From: Sweltsa coloradensis
Taxonomy: Eukaryota > Arthropoda > Insecta > Plecoptera > Chloroperlidae
NCBI GenBank assembly: GCA_024449915.1
Contig: JAMZAV010001056.1
Span: forward strand, 496,001 to 560,000
Reading direction: 5' to 3'
DNA: 64,000 nt
How positions within the stretch are numbered: the first letter of the stretch is position 1; each line of letters opens with the position of its first letter. The notes under the pieces were generated by a model. It did not search any database and was not told where the DNA came from. It was given only the letters and a program-made list of their open reading frames with translations. Below, piece by piece: positions 1 to 13,051 of this stretch. Position numbers and translations under genes: made by a program.

Positions 1-40
1 TTTGATGCGGAGCTCTCCGCTCTTAAGCCGATCTGATGCA
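1..40. repeat. Possible SINE head fragment at window edge
   Basis: The short string GCTCTCCGCTCTTAAGCCG resembles the tRNA-like head of the SINE at 39101-39300, which has GGCTCTCCGCTCTATACGAG. It is cut by the window edge, so it is only a hint. Confidence 0.25.
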
Positions 41-679
41 GGGGGCTATCTGAAGATGTTACCTCTAGCTTCAAGGGGTGAGTTAAACAGTACCAATTGT
101 GTTTAATAAGGTTAAGGTTCAAAATCGAATATATGAGGGTATGCTTAGCAACAATACTGTTCTTGGATTTTTTAAAGTTTTTTGTTTAATTGTTAAAAAT
201 GTTTTTTTCATTATTGTGAAATATTTTAATAAAATTCAATTATAATATGTGAATTTATATTACAGCTTGTCTGTGCATCCCATACTGTACAGTATAGCAA
301 CCACAAAATATCCAACAAAAAAAGTTGAAGTGATATGTATAGTAGGCCTAAGCCGTAGACTATAGAAGAAACTCACTCAACATAACCTCAAAATAAATAT
401 ATTATTTTACACTTAATTTTGCTTGTGGATATTTTTCACTTAACTGCCATGCCCCTGATATATATATATATATGAAAATATATGAAAAAAAAAATGGAAA
501 ACAAAGTACAAGATGACAATAATTAAAACACAGCCATCTAGGAAAACAGATCTATGACTAGACAGAGAGTTGAGAGAGAGCCTCCAGATGTTAGCGGTGT
601 ATGTTATCTCCTACTTCTTGTCACGGGACCTTCCCGGAGTTGGTTCTAATGGACGAGTTTCATTCTCAGATGGTTCCTA

Positions 680-760
680 TTTGTTTTTGTTTTATAACCT
701 TGATAAAAGCTAGGTGAAACCCTAGTGAAACGTCGGTAATAAAATATTATTTTATTATAA
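680..760 (+). mobile_element. Penelope-like element terminal motif (remnant)
   Basis: A small hairpin, CTAGG (710-714) with CCTAG (721-725), is followed directly by TGAAACGTCGGTAATAAA. The arrangement of a hairpin followed by GAAACGTCGG recurs at 56479-56505, next to a Penelope-type GIY-YIG reading frame. In Penelope-like elements this is the hammerhead-related end region. No coding part is visible here, so it is probably a truncated terminus. Confidence 0.45.
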
Positions 761-825
761 ATCATCACACGCAGTTTTACCTCAAAACATATATTTTCAT
801 ATCATGTACTGTGAAAGCCTCAAAT

Positions 826-847
826 CTAATATATATATATAATATTA

Positions 848-889
<42 letters not shown>
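826..889. repeat. (TA)n microsatellite
   Basis: Nearly uninterrupted TA dinucleotides. The open reading frame over it (811-1044) is a repeat artefact. Confidence 0.9.
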
Positions 890-1409
890 CAATGTTGGAG
901 CTTTCTAATTTATGTTTACTTAAATTTAATCAAAAATGTAAATGCAAAATAATATTGAACAGATTAAAGAATAGCTATGGTTTGAACTATGGTATAGTTT
1001 TAGAATTAAAGGAAAGAAACACAAAATTACATTCAGGTGCATAATATTATTATTAATTTACCAAAAAAACATTCAATTATTTTAATTTGGTAATGGTAAA
1101 CGCTATGTCTATATGAGGTGATGATTTTGGAAGAGATTGTTTTTTGTGCTTATATACAAACATATAAGTGTGAATAAAGGTGTTACTTAAAATCTTCTAC
1201 TCAATATAACTTGCGATAATGCGATTTATATCTAACAGGTTGCTTATGGACCAATGTTTTTTATTGGCAACCAATTCAGATAAAAGTCATTGAAATAAAC
1301 AATATCTGTAAGTATATACTCAATACTTTTGACTATTGACTCATTGAGTATTATGTAAGATGCTCAATGGTAATACTTATCTCTGGTTGGCTTTTGTTCA
1401 CACGTAGAA

Positions 1410-1495
1410 GGCGTCGGCGACGATAGGGTTGGCTTGGTTCGCTTTAGAGTAAAGTCCCCCACTAAAAATCAGTTGTGACTGAGTAGGCAGACCAT
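1410..1495 (+). repeat. SINE family B, 3' part
   Basis: Contains GGTTGGCTTGGTTCGCTTT, then GTCCCCCACTAAAAATCAGTT and GACTGAGTAGGCAGACC. The same module lies at 4112-4180 in the same orientation, and in reverse at 62362-62470 and, more diverged, near 35140. In the last two copies the other end carries a tRNA-like head, so this is the tail part of that SINE. Confidence 0.6.
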
Positions 1496-1935
1496 AAAAC
1501 CTATTTTTTAAAGCTGTATAAACATGAAAACATCTCACCAAGCTAAATAATCATAAGTTGATAAAGTTTTACCTATTCTTTTTAATTTACTTTCGTGATA
1601 ATAAGTTGTCTTCAACTGGTGAAAACAATCCCAACACAATAATCAAACTTTCAACATTTAATTACCGATATAAGCCTTGTTAAGCTCATTGAATGCTAGA
1701 CAGAACCCAGCAATCCATTAACCTATGTCCTATCATTCCTGATTACAATCATCTATCATCGGCGTACACTGTTTCTTAATCTATTTATTTTAGAAGCAGT
1801 GTACAAAGTGTTTAGTTTCAATCTTCATCGGGCCGATTTTTTTCGTTTGATAAAATTACAAACGGTGTAACCGTCACTATTTCTTGCCAAAGCCATTAAC
1901 TAGATTAGAAGCACAGTGGCAATAATACTAAATAA

Positions 1936-2512
1936 TTGGATGAGCGAAGCGAAGACTTCAATTTCACTGACCCCCAAAAAATTTAGCTCGGGTGTTTTTT
2001 TTTTTTTTTTTTTTTTGTTCGCTCTCTACCGGGCAAACGGCATATCCGATCTTGATGAAAATTTGACAGGACCTTCGAAATCTCTGAACTTAGAGGTGTA
2101 TTGTTTTTGGGTACAATCGAAGAAATATTTCTCATGAATATCGTACTTTTACGATTTTTTTCGATTTTTTGTGCGATATTGTGCCATTTGGGCCAATTCT
2201 GACCAAACGGGTGGGGCTTCAACGTTCATATTATACATGGACATAAAGGTTATGGTGATGTAGTACCTTTTGAAAGAAAAAGTTGGTAAAGTTAGCCAGA
2301 ATCCACAGAAATAAAGCTTTTAATATAAGTTTTTTACAGTAAATAATAACAAATTGACAAGAAACAATAGAAACTTGACAACAATCGCCTACAATGCGTA
2401 GGCAGCAAAACAAAGCATTTGCAAAAGTAAAGATATCCCACGCAAACTAAAAACTTTTAAAGAAGGCTCATCCATCAACGCGGCGGGACTTTAGCGTTTT
2501 CCTAGTTATACA
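1936..2512 (-). mobile_element. Non-autonomous repeat, TTGGATGAGC family, copy 1
   Basis: One end reads TTGGATGAGCGAAGCGAAG. The other reads GGCTCATCCATCAACGCGG, followed by CGGGACTTTAGCGTTTTCC. On the minus strand this gives the family's 5' leader (AACGCTAAAGTCCCGCCGCG), then TGGATGAGC, and the 3' end CTTCGCTTCGCTCATCCAA. It is a short member without the ~160-bp monomers and has a long T tract at 1995-2016. Related copies are at 29577, 41098, 52541, 53178 and 61535. No coding capacity is seen. Confidence 0.7.
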
Positions 2513-4111
2513 ATTGATTCCCTGCTTTTACAATCGTATACCATCGTTATTACTTCACTATATTCATGTCACAACAGAAGAATAGTTGCTTGTTAAAATG
2601 TAATTAGCATATTATTTCTCAACCCATACAGTTCTTATATTCGCAACATATGGGTGATGGAACCTCGATGGGACAGTGATAAATTACAATCATGATCTTT
2701 TCCGTCGTTGTAACATAATCAAATGTCAATGTTGCCTCAACAAATATTAATTGTTGTGTGTAAAGGTGAAATGATTTTGAAATAAAGTTGGAATAAACAT
2801 TCGCGGTGCAAAATTGCATCCAAAAAAATACAGTTGAATGTATTTCCGTTTTAACATTTACATGCCTTTATACTATCTAAAAGAAAGTTTGAAACATTTA
2901 CCATTATTATTTTTGTCTTCTACAAATTTTTGATACGGTATATTAACATGATATTTGATCAATATCTCGTTTAATAGACAAAATAACGTATAGATCATTA
3001 AAAAAATTCATAATAATGATTACACGAATAATTAATATCGCACGGAAATTTACCTCATCCAATGAATAAAAGCAAATAATTAATTGCACTCCATGTGTTG
3101 TAAAAGTAAATAATAACATATTTCTTTAGAATCTACCCATTCCGACACAACTGATTTTTAGTAGGAGGGATTTACAGCGGACCGAACTAATCATGTCGGC
3201 GCCGACGCTATCGACGTTTAATAAAATACAAACATTTAATTGTTTAGGTCTCTCAAAAACCATATTTGATGATCTTTCTCCCACAGTAATGCGTTATTAT
3301 TTTTGGCTCGGAAATTAATATTCAGAGGACCCTTTTAAGCCAATGTAAGTGTTCATATTTCCACTGATGAGCGCTATCCATATACCGCTTTACATAGGCA
3401 TACGCACACCTATTTTCAAGATTATTATTTCAAGAGAAATATATATACGTATAAATTTTAATTAGGCAAACACATTAAAAATAATTACTAAATAACATAT
3501 TTACTAAAAGTTTAAACTACACACCTACACAAATAATAGATGTCCCTCAAGTATTATTATAATAATTTTTCATTTAGCCTCTTGCTCATCCAAATAATCT
3601 TAAAGAGAATAATATGCTTCGTTTAGCAAGATATTATTGACTAGCTTTAAATTTGTCAATTTCAGTGATATAATTCAAGTCATTAGGAAGTTTGTAAAAT
3701 AGTTTGGTTTTGAAATATATAGAATTGACTCGAGATAAATTGTTTTTATGGTATTCTCTCTAACTCTCGTAGATCTTTCAACTTTCGATTGCCTTAATTA
3801 TTTTACAATCTTTTTATACCCAGTTTACCTAACTAAGCAATTTGTTTAAATATTTATGTTTAAATCAATCCGTGATTGGACTCACGGTAAAAATAAGCAT
3901 TTACTCTACTGTTCTTTCGTTTTTGAATTAATTAAATGCTTACATACATAAATTATTTTTACTCGCTGGTTCGTTTGTATATTTGTTCATAGTTTATCAC
4001 CTTTTTTCTTTCTGGAAATCATCCATAATGTCACTGTCACCTGGTAATTTGTGTATAAAAATACACTATTGAGGGTCTTTGTAAAATGTACAAGACTTTT
4101 GATAAGAAAGA
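2513..4111. other. AT-rich non-coding stretch
   Basis: No exon, RNA gene or recognisable repeat is visible. Open frames are short and lack splice or codon signals. Confidence 0.5.
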
Positions 4112-4180
4112 ACGATTGGCTTGGTCGCTTTGGTTTACTGTTCACTGAAAATCAGTTATATGACTGAGTGGGTAGACTCT
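4112..4180 (+). repeat. SINE family B fragment
   Basis: GATTGGCTTGGTCGCTTTGG, then CACTGAAAATCAGTTATATG and ACTGAGTGGGTAGACTC, match 1410-1495 and the reverse of 62362-62470. Confidence 0.6.
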
Positions 4181-5268
4181 AAATACGAATTTATTTTATT
4201 TCTTTGTTTATTTAAATACCCGCAATCAGATAATAATATGTCCCTTTAGATCTACATGGTAATGCCACTACATATTGGTCTTGGCTGGGTAAAGTCTTGA
4301 AAACGAGCACTCAGTCAAGACTCAAGAACAGACTGGAGTCTAACCCAAGACATCCACATTAGTATAACCATTGAGTTTAGAATTTATAACTTGTTCAGCT
4401 CCCCTCCACTTCCCCTCCCCCTTCTCTTATGCAATACGGGCTACGCCCTGATCTTGATTTACCTTATACACTGTGCCATCGTGTCAATTTACTAAAATCT
4501 CTTAATGTTTTATTTATAATGGGTGAAAACAACGGTTCTCCGTCCAGACAAGGTCGACTACAGAACGAGCAAACTCCAGACTTGTATAAAGCCAACTGGG
4601 TCTTCTTTTTTTCGAAATACCTTTTATGGGCATAAGTTTAGACTAGTTTATAACTTATTAGGTCTGGCCTTCAAACCGAGAAGTCTGGTATAGCATTGAT
4701 TATTAAATCTGTGTGTCTATACAGTACAGTCACGTTGATAAAACACTGTTGTCGAAAAGACAAACAGTATGAGCAATACAATTACCTATTAGTTCTGCCG
4801 AGGACATGTCAGATTTTGTGCTGTCAAGGTGTTGAGGTATCACAAATTTGGATGATGGAAATACGAGGTCAATTGAAACTTTTTTCGTATTTGCGTGACA
4901 ATTTTTTTTTTTTAGATTTCGGTGTTTGGGAGTGAAAATTAAGGTAGGAATTTAAAAGACATTCATGACTAGTGAAATTAAGACTGAAATTTTAAAATAG
5001 TTTAAGCTTTTATTTTCACTAATTTGTATGACAATTCAGTTTTTATAAACATTAACCAAATATTGTGTATACGTAATAGTACGAATCAAATTAGCTTCAT
5101 TACAAACATTGTTTAGACAATTTACAAGAAGACGTGAAAAGTGTCGAATAATATTATTTTTACATTCAAAATATATTAAATGCCTTTTCTTTTGTTCCTT
5201 CTACTCTCCCCATAGAACCCCTGACCATAGAACTAAAAGCATACGTATAAGAGTGTAATTATTTTACA
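4181..5268. other. Non-coding stretch 3' of the gene
   Basis: AT-rich with no supportable feature. The minus-strand gene probably ends at about 5.2 kb, so part of this may be trailing intergenic DNA. Confidence 0.4.
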
Positions 5269-5281
5269 TTTATTATTTATT
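5269..5281 (-). promoter_or_regulatory. Candidate polyadenylation signals
   Basis: TTTATT occurs twice on the plus strand, reading AATAAA on the minus strand at 5269-5274 and 5276-5281. They lie about 335 bases after the stop codon of the minus-strand gene, a usual 3' UTR length. AT-richness makes chance copies common. Confidence 0.35.
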
Positions 5282-5613
5282 ATTATTTTATAAACATGTA
5301 TACAAAATTCGTTTTGGTAACAATCGTAATATTGATTTTAACAGTTTGTAGATTCTACAGTCAATAATCACAGATATGGCAAAATATACTTTTTTATCTA
5401 CAAGATAATAATATTGTTTTTGTTTTATACATTGGATCAAGGCACCAGTAGCATAATAGCATAACTGAATGTTTGCATCGCATGTCATGCACTCAATTTC
5501 AGGTATCTAACAAGTGGCCTGTTAAACAAAAACAATGCAGAAAATAAATGCTCGATTTATATAATAAATTTAATTTTAAATTAAATTAAGGATATTTCGT
5601 TCTCTTTTAGGTA

Positions 5614-5962
5614 TTAAACTCGTCTTCCGCCCCTGCTGAAGGACTTTCCGGACCTGGATGGCTGCTCGTCGGCTTCAACCTCCTCGGCGTCTTCGGAGAC
5701 TGGCGCGGGCGCAGCGGGCTTTCCTCGGGCGGCGAACCTCCGGTTGGAGCTGGGGAACGCTGGTTCTTGGGCGCCTCACCTCGTCAGCTGCCTCTGCGAC
5801 GGCGGCGGTTGTGGCCTTGTTGGGGCGGCTGAATGTCCTTCGGCCGCTGCTGCTGTTGTTGTTGCTGTTGCTGCGCGTGGGGGATCCCTTGCTGTTCGGC
5901 TTCACCTCCACGGGGCTCGCAGTCGTCACTGTTGGGGGGTGCGTCGAGACGCCTCCGGAATT
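5614..5962 (-). CDS. Exon 5 (last coding exon), frameshifted
   Basis: Acceptor TTCCTTAG precedes 5962. From there one frame reads NSGGVSTHPPTVTTASPVEV, then PNSKGSP, a Ser/Asn run, GRRTFSRPNKATTAAVAEAADE. The end of the exon is read in a different frame: EPAFPSSNRRFAARGKPAAP, then SEDAEEVEADEQPSRSGKSF and SRGGRRV, with a TAA stop at 5614-5616. The exon is 349 bases, one more than a multiple of three. The switch fits one extra C in the CCC of GGCGCCCAAG (about 5769-5773). A GTGAGG donor-like site at the same point is not followed by a believable acceptor. The poly-Q in a third frame is a shadow of the Ser/Asn codons. The basic FSRPNK and FSRGGRR motifs in both halves support them as parts of one exon. 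Confidence 0.62.
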
Positions 5963-8900
5963 CTAAGGAACCAAAAGATACAGGTTCTAGCATAGTATGG
6001 TTGCGCATATTATTGTGGTCAAGGTATGTAATGGTTACATGCATTGCATCAGAGGAGAACAGAGTATCGTATGAAATCTTCTTTGTCACGTCACGATCTT
6101 CATTGTAGCGATCTTCTGATAAAAACGTAAATCGGTATTTCTGTTATGTGCTCAAACTGTGTCATTTCATCCTTATACCCCTTTTCTTTCCACCCTACCT
6201 CCATTGAACTTTGGTTTATAACTCGGTGTAGTAAGAATTATTGAGAACACCAAAATTGCTCGGTGTACTAGTAACGTTTTAAAGATTGATGTCCTGGAAT
6301 CAGATAAAATGAAATGGCATTCTAGCTAGGCCTATGTTTGTATTTTCACGTGCATCTAAATGAAAATGAAATGGGGACCCTGTCTAATGTTTGGTCATGG
6401 TACAGAAACTGTGAGTGAGTAAGTAAGAAAGTAAGAAAGAAAGAAAGAAAGAGAGAAGAATTTAAAATAACAATGTTTTATTTAATTCAGAAATCGTTTA
6501 CAGAAAAGTGTTGAACAATAGTTAATATTTACATAGAGAAGTGCAGATTAAACCCCTCTGCATATTATGAAGTACATTTACAATTACAGAGATTGTTCCA
6601 TGACGCATGCCATGCAGGGGGTATAAATCGGACACTTAACCCTTGCAGACCGGTAAAAGAAAATGGCTAAATATAGTTTGAACAAAATGGTTGACCAGAA
6701 CAGCAGAGCATTACCGAGGTACTACATTCTGCAGAGATCGGTTATGTAAGAAAGAAAAGAGAAAAGAAAGTAAGCTGTGATGAACTGGATTATTTGTGAA
6801 TTCAAATAAATATTGAAATAAGTGAATATAAATTGTGTTGTTTGTGGTAGGATGTGGGGAGAATTTACCATTTACCTTGAAAGATTTCCTAGGGCATTCT
6901 TTGGGTCTGTAAGGGTTAAACTCCTTGCACAGAAGGGCTAACATCAGTTAAGGTATCAAAGATTACCGGTTTAAAATTAAGTCCTTAAGTTCTATCATTT
7001 CGTTCAGGAATAGGAAACAGAGAATGATGTACTTCTCGAGACCGTTCCATTGATAATTTCTACTTTAGGTGGTTCGACCTTGGTCGCTATAACCGTTTCG
7101 ACCTTTCCTTGTTTGGCCGGTTTGATGTTGAACGACACAACCGGTTCAACGTGCTCTCGTTTGACCTTGAGAGGGCCGGCCTGTATGACAGTAGCCGGTA
7201 CAACCGATTCCAATTGTTCTTGTTTGACCTTGATTGGGTCGACCGGTTTGCAGTGGTCGTTACATCCGATTTCATGTTTTTGCTCGACTTGTTTAGGGTC
7301 AGCTGGCTTGATAATAGTCGTTATAACCGACTCCACCTGTTCTTGTTTGACCTTGAATGGGTCAACCGGTTTGACAACGGTCGTTATAGCCGTCTCCACG
7401 TGTTCTTGTTCAACTTGTCTAGGATAAGCCGGCTTGATTTCGGCCGTAACAACCCTCTCTGTTTGGCCCTTCCCCTTGTTCGGTTTCCCGACAACTAGCT
7501 CGTGAGCTCCGGGCTTCAGCTTCGGGGGTGGGTCGTAATCACCGCTGGTCACTTCGTTTATCTCCGCCTGGGCGTCGGAGTCGCTGCCGATGTCGGCGTC
7601 GGGTACAAGGTCGAGTTTATGGTGGAGGTTTACTGGGTAGCCGAAACGGATGTACAGGTACTCGTAGACTACACGCCACTAAAAACACAACCAATCTCAT
7701 ACGTGAGAAATTGGCATTGGCGATGTAAGTTATGATGAACAACGTGATGTATGGGAAATGAATGTTGAAATTATATTTTTGTTATGCTGTGAAGTTAATC
7801 GAGACGATAATGAACATAAATGATACAATTTCAGTCTTTTCTTTTATATAAACGTTTTTGTCGATTGATTGTTTATTATTATTGTTACTTTCGTATAATT
7901 TTAGTATCAAAGCCAAACTTAATTTGTCAATACTCTTTTCCTATTCTTTTCTTCTTATTCTTATTAGAACGATTCGCAAAAGGATACGTAATATGAATTC
8001 CTTGTCGTCACCCGTAGCCTGCTCCTATTTTAAAGTGTCAATATGACCTCGTCAATCAATACACGTGTCACCCAAAAGGACGATATAGTTGTTATGTTGG
8101 TTTCTCGTCGAGCGGTTAAATAGATTGGATACGTTTGACCATTTTTTTTTCAAGGTCAGTTTTTTGTAGGAACAAACCTTCCCAATTTAGATATCTAGTT
8201 AGGTACGTGGTATATACGAGTATTTAATCTGACGTTGACTAGTTCAAAAATAGTATACGAACAACCTTGTGTTATGTAATTGACATGTACTGTGATGTGA
8301 AAACAGAGTGCTTTCACTATGGACGTGTCGATTCATTAATAGTTTATTGAAAACAAACGGTACTGGCGTGGTATAGCTGCAAACTGTAGGATATGGTCAG
8401 AAGTTATATTCCACTAACAGCGATATACCGAAGAGATTTTTCCTAGTAAATACGCAAACTGATATTTACGATTATTTATTATTATATACGACTCTCAGCT
8501 AGTTAGTTGTATGAACTGATTTTATACCTACCTAAAGAAGTACATGTTTTCGAAATATTTTTAAATATTATAATATTTCTCTCTAATTTTTTTATAAATA
8601 TAACTGGTGAAACAGACCTCAACCCGTACAACAGAATCTCAATTCACCCTAGACAACTCAATCGCCAGAACACAGGTGTAATTCTCAATCCTCCCCGTGC
8701 TAGAACTTCAATGTATCAAAATGGTTTCTACAACCGTGCAGTCACACTATGGAACACAATACCCCTGGAAGTGAAAAATGATAGTAATTTTAAGAACAGG
8801 ATAAAAACTTTATTTCAGTGATTCAAATGTAACATCGGACTGGTTTTAATCCGCATTAGTTGACCTACGGTTTTCATTTCTCACAGCTGTTTTTCGATTA

Positions 8901-9270
8901 TTAATTAGTGTAGGTTGTATCTACCAATCTAGCCAAAATAATGCCATGTTTGTCATCTTATCATTAGGCCCTAAGTGTAGCGAATGTCTCCTATTTTATT
9001 GAAACGTAGTTCTGACTTTTGATTCTATTGTATTTCTCTATTTCAATGTAACGTAGTATTGTTTTATGATTAGTAATATCTTCATAGTTTTTAGTTTTAA
9101 GTATCAAGCGCTCACAGAAGTGAAACAGGCATGCCATGCTATGGGGCTCTGCCCTATCTGTTTCTCTTCTACAACCATGCTGGTATTCTCGTTACTTTAC
9201 TGTTAAATGTACATTGTTCATACATTTGTAACCTTGTATACATGAGAATATCATGTGGATTGTAAAAATA

Positions 9271-9311
<41 letters not shown>

Positions 9312-12300
9312 TCAAATTTATTACGCATGGTCGAGTAGTTCTTGGGATTGAACCCAGAAATGTATCGGTTCTAACAACCGACGCTCTTGTGAATTGAGCT
9401 AGAATACATGGGCCACAGGACGAACCTTCACCTAGTATTTTATTGATATCGTTATGGAGCAGCAATACGCCGATTGTTTGCATCTGTAGTGGAAGGAATT
9501 TTTAATGTATACGTGTTATGTTTTTATTGTCGCGAGCTAATGCAATGGTTACGTGCAAGTTGGTTACGTGAGAGTATTACATCGACTAGTAACGGTACTT
9601 CCCAGTTGTTACCTTGCTCGTAATCGGAAACCACTTTTGTTTTCATTGTCGATCTAAGGAATGTGTGTCATTTAGAATATTTAGTCGCAAGCAAAACAAA
9701 GTGTGGGACATGTTAACGAAATGTTTCAATACACTCGTTATTAAATATTGCACAATCTCTGTTTCAGGTGTCAGAATCCATCATTATGAAATATAACTCA
9801 TTATTATACGCAACTTGTGTTCTTTATTTACGATTTATACCTACTTTCCTTCCCTTTTAAATTAAACAAATTTTCTCTCAACACGATGGCAATTAATAAT
9901 GTTTTTACTTAATAAAAATATATTGGTACCATAAATTTTATGGTACCCAATATATTCTAACGGTTTGACGTCTAATAATCCACCCAATGTCCCGCCAAAA
10001 AGAGCTATAGTCGAAACCAAAACTGTCATCGTCATTTGGAAAGATACCATATTATATATTCTTTTGACATGAGGTTTTACATACAGCCCCAGATTACACA
10101 GTTATGTTACCTTACACTAATAATTAACATCCACTCTCGATCGAGAATTTAAAGTGAGTCGCCTGTAACGGAACCTGGTTTCAGTTTGATATTGGGGTTA
10201 TATTAATTTTGTTAATTTAACATTTAAACAATGACCACAATCAACAAAGAATTATAATGATGATAGTAATAATACTCTTATTAATACGAAGACAGATCGT
10301 CGGTGGAAAGTGACCCATCCCTAGCAGTGGAATGAAAACAGAAAAAAAAATTGCTCAAAGCAAAGCGAAGTGAAAGATGTGGCGTTTTTATACTGCACAA
10401 TGTTTTTTTTAGTTCTGACCCAGACAATAACAGCTCTTATGATCCAGTGAACATGGCAACCATCATTGTCATGACCTTAAATATATTTATGTATGCATAT
10501 TTATTTCTATTTTTGATATGCACAAACAGCAACTTACCCCTTGCTCGAACTCTATACAAACATTTAATCAATCCAGTAAAAATTAATTTTACAAGTTATG
10601 AACTTTTTGATTTGGTTAGTTGAAATATTAGTCACTAGTAATATCTTTGGGTTTATAATGTAAAGGTAATATTTTATACAATCCAGAAATTGGAAAAAAA
10701 TCCGGACCCAAAAATACCGGTAGAGTTGGATATTTTCTTTCTGTATTGTATTAAATATTAATATTAGTTATGAATTACTTTACTTTTACAATTAGTTCGT
10801 TAACAACGAATTCAATTGTTATTCGACTTCCAAAACAAAGTGGTGATGAATTAGTTACACCGATATCATGTTTTTTAACTTTAATTTTGAATAAAATACC
10901 CTAAAGCTATGTAGGTATATTTGTTGTGAAAATGTAGCTTGGATCGCAATCGCAAAAAATTATGTAGTGAAACAATATGACTAATTCGAATGACTACAAA
11001 ATATATTCAACTTTATTTAATATTTTATGTACTGAGAACTACAACAATATTATTTTACGGCATTGATGCCTGTATACAAGCTTGCTTATGCATTCTATTA
11101 CATGCACACTTGAATTTCCTCGCCAAAGGAAAATCATAAAACCATAAAAAAAAGTTTCCAAACACACTGTAAGATGTTATTCTTCACCCACTACTATGGT
11201 ATGAAGATTTTATAATATACCATGTATTTATTTTTATTTGATATGCATCATGTTTTGCTGGCAGTAATGTTTCATTGTCATTTTTTAAAATTTGTTCTCG
11301 TTTGAATTGTTGTAATTACTCTCTCGATTTGATGTAAAGACTTTCGACGAATATTCAAACATATTTTGTAGAATATGAAATAATATTCAAATAAGAACAG
11401 TGAGAAGGCCAAAAGTACTTTTTTAAATAAATTAAATACCTGTTTCATTAGTTTATTTCTATAATAATACGTGTTTGTTAGTGTTTTATATAGAGTCCCA
11501 ATGTTGATTCTAAAATTCGTATATCAGTGTATTAGTGACAAGGGCCCCAATGGAATATGGACTTGACTGGGATAATGATGGTGGTCGATGAGACGTTGTT
11601 TAAATCATCTAGGGTGTTGTCTGAATCAGATTCCAAGTCTAGGTCCAGGTCTAGGTCCAAATTCAAGTCCACATTCAACAACGTAGAATGAATATGAATG
11701 TACTAATTTTCGGTCAAGGACGTAGAAACTACTGTCTAAAAACTCCATGTGTAGGTCTATTCGTGGTCCAAATCTGTAATGGAACTAGCAATCTAAAGTG
11801 TGAACTGGTTGTTGGTCCGGTTCAAATTGCGGACAGCGACAATGAGCGGAAAAAATAAAAAATTAATATTTATTTAAAAATGTAGGTAGACGTTTAATTT
11901 CCGCTTGTTATAATCACGTTAATTAATTGTTTTAACTTAATTCACGAAGGGTTTTTGTTACGCAAGTACTTTGCAAAGGACCCTCGAATACACCCCTAAT
12001 CCAACTTTAGGTATAGTGTTGTTGACTTTGCCGGACAGGTAGTTCTACAGTAGTCTAGTATTGTCCAACGCTGTATGTTAAGTTGGACCTGCACCTAGAC
12101 CTTAATTCAGACACACCCTTAAGTCCCATTCATGATCAACTTTTCCGTTAACTTTTCCGCTAACTTATCCTCTTACTTTTAAGCGGCTGTTCACGATGAC
12201 TCTTTCCGAGGTAAAGTTCGCGCTGTACATAACCTTAACTTGCATTATAAATTCACATCCTATTTTGCCTGTATTTTAATTTAAATAACATTTATAACAA

Positions 12301-13004
12301 TCAAATAACAATCTTCTTGTGCTCGTCTGGGAGTAAATTAAACGAACAGCACTTTTGTTAAACTAATTGTGTTGTTGTTTCTTTAGCATCCATCTTTGCA
12401 ATATTTTGTTCTCTAGGCGCTCTCTGATTGGTTCATTCTTACGGAAACGTTTAAATACTAATTTTTAGATTGGAGTTTGCAGACTTTGGCCGCGTTATGA
12501 ATGAGTTTGAGTATGCATGAGGCCATGTTATTTTCCATATGACAAACCTCAATTTGGCGACAAAGTTAGCGGATAAGTTAGCGACTAAGTTGATCGTGAA
12601 TGGGCCTTTAGTCTCTCCCCCACCACAAGACCTACGTGCTCTTGTTGCCGCTTGCGCTTGAGTGCCGCTAAGAGGTCCTGATTGCTCCTGAACGGCCTCA
12701 CGGCCATCCCCTTCACCAGACCCTTCTTGGGAGCTTCTGTTGTTACTGGGACGACCTCCTCAATATCCAGCGCACCCTCGTCAATGTCTTCGGGCTCGTT
12801 CACCACCTACAAGGACACAGATTGAACATTAGCAGGGACTTGAAGCTACGGTGTATCCATACAGAGTTTGCGCCATTGAGAAGGGGAAATACGATGCTGA
12901 ATCTTAGCTATATATAGTAAGTAGTAGTAATTTATTCATTTGACTAATACAAGTAGAAGTAACACTTTCCTATCTAGAGAGAGAGAGAAGAGGAGATAAG
13001 AGTA

Positions 13005-13051
<47 letters not shown>

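Larger units (their letters stand above)
7679..12635 (-). other. Intron 3
   Basis: Runs from a GTAGGT donor to a TTTTTAG acceptor. It holds a LINE 3' end (8609-9310), a (AAT)n tract, a tRNA-like sequence (9325-9411) and a near-perfect palindrome (9925-9947). The remainder is AT-rich with no supported exon. Confidence 0.6.

Noticed and set aside
5784..6089. Minus-strand frame with a poly-Gln run in the last exon region
   Set aside because: The Gln codons are Ser/Asn codons read one base off. The frame with VTTASPVEV and FSRPNK fits the acceptor phase and the protein's style better.
7050..7498. Long plus-strand frames opposite exon 4
   Set aside because: They mirror the repeat units of the minus-strand coding exon and have no splice or start context of their own.
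9862..10050. Minus-strand 62-codon frame starting like a membrane segment
   Set aside because: It runs through the KpnI-like palindrome and shows no splice partner or recognised domain.
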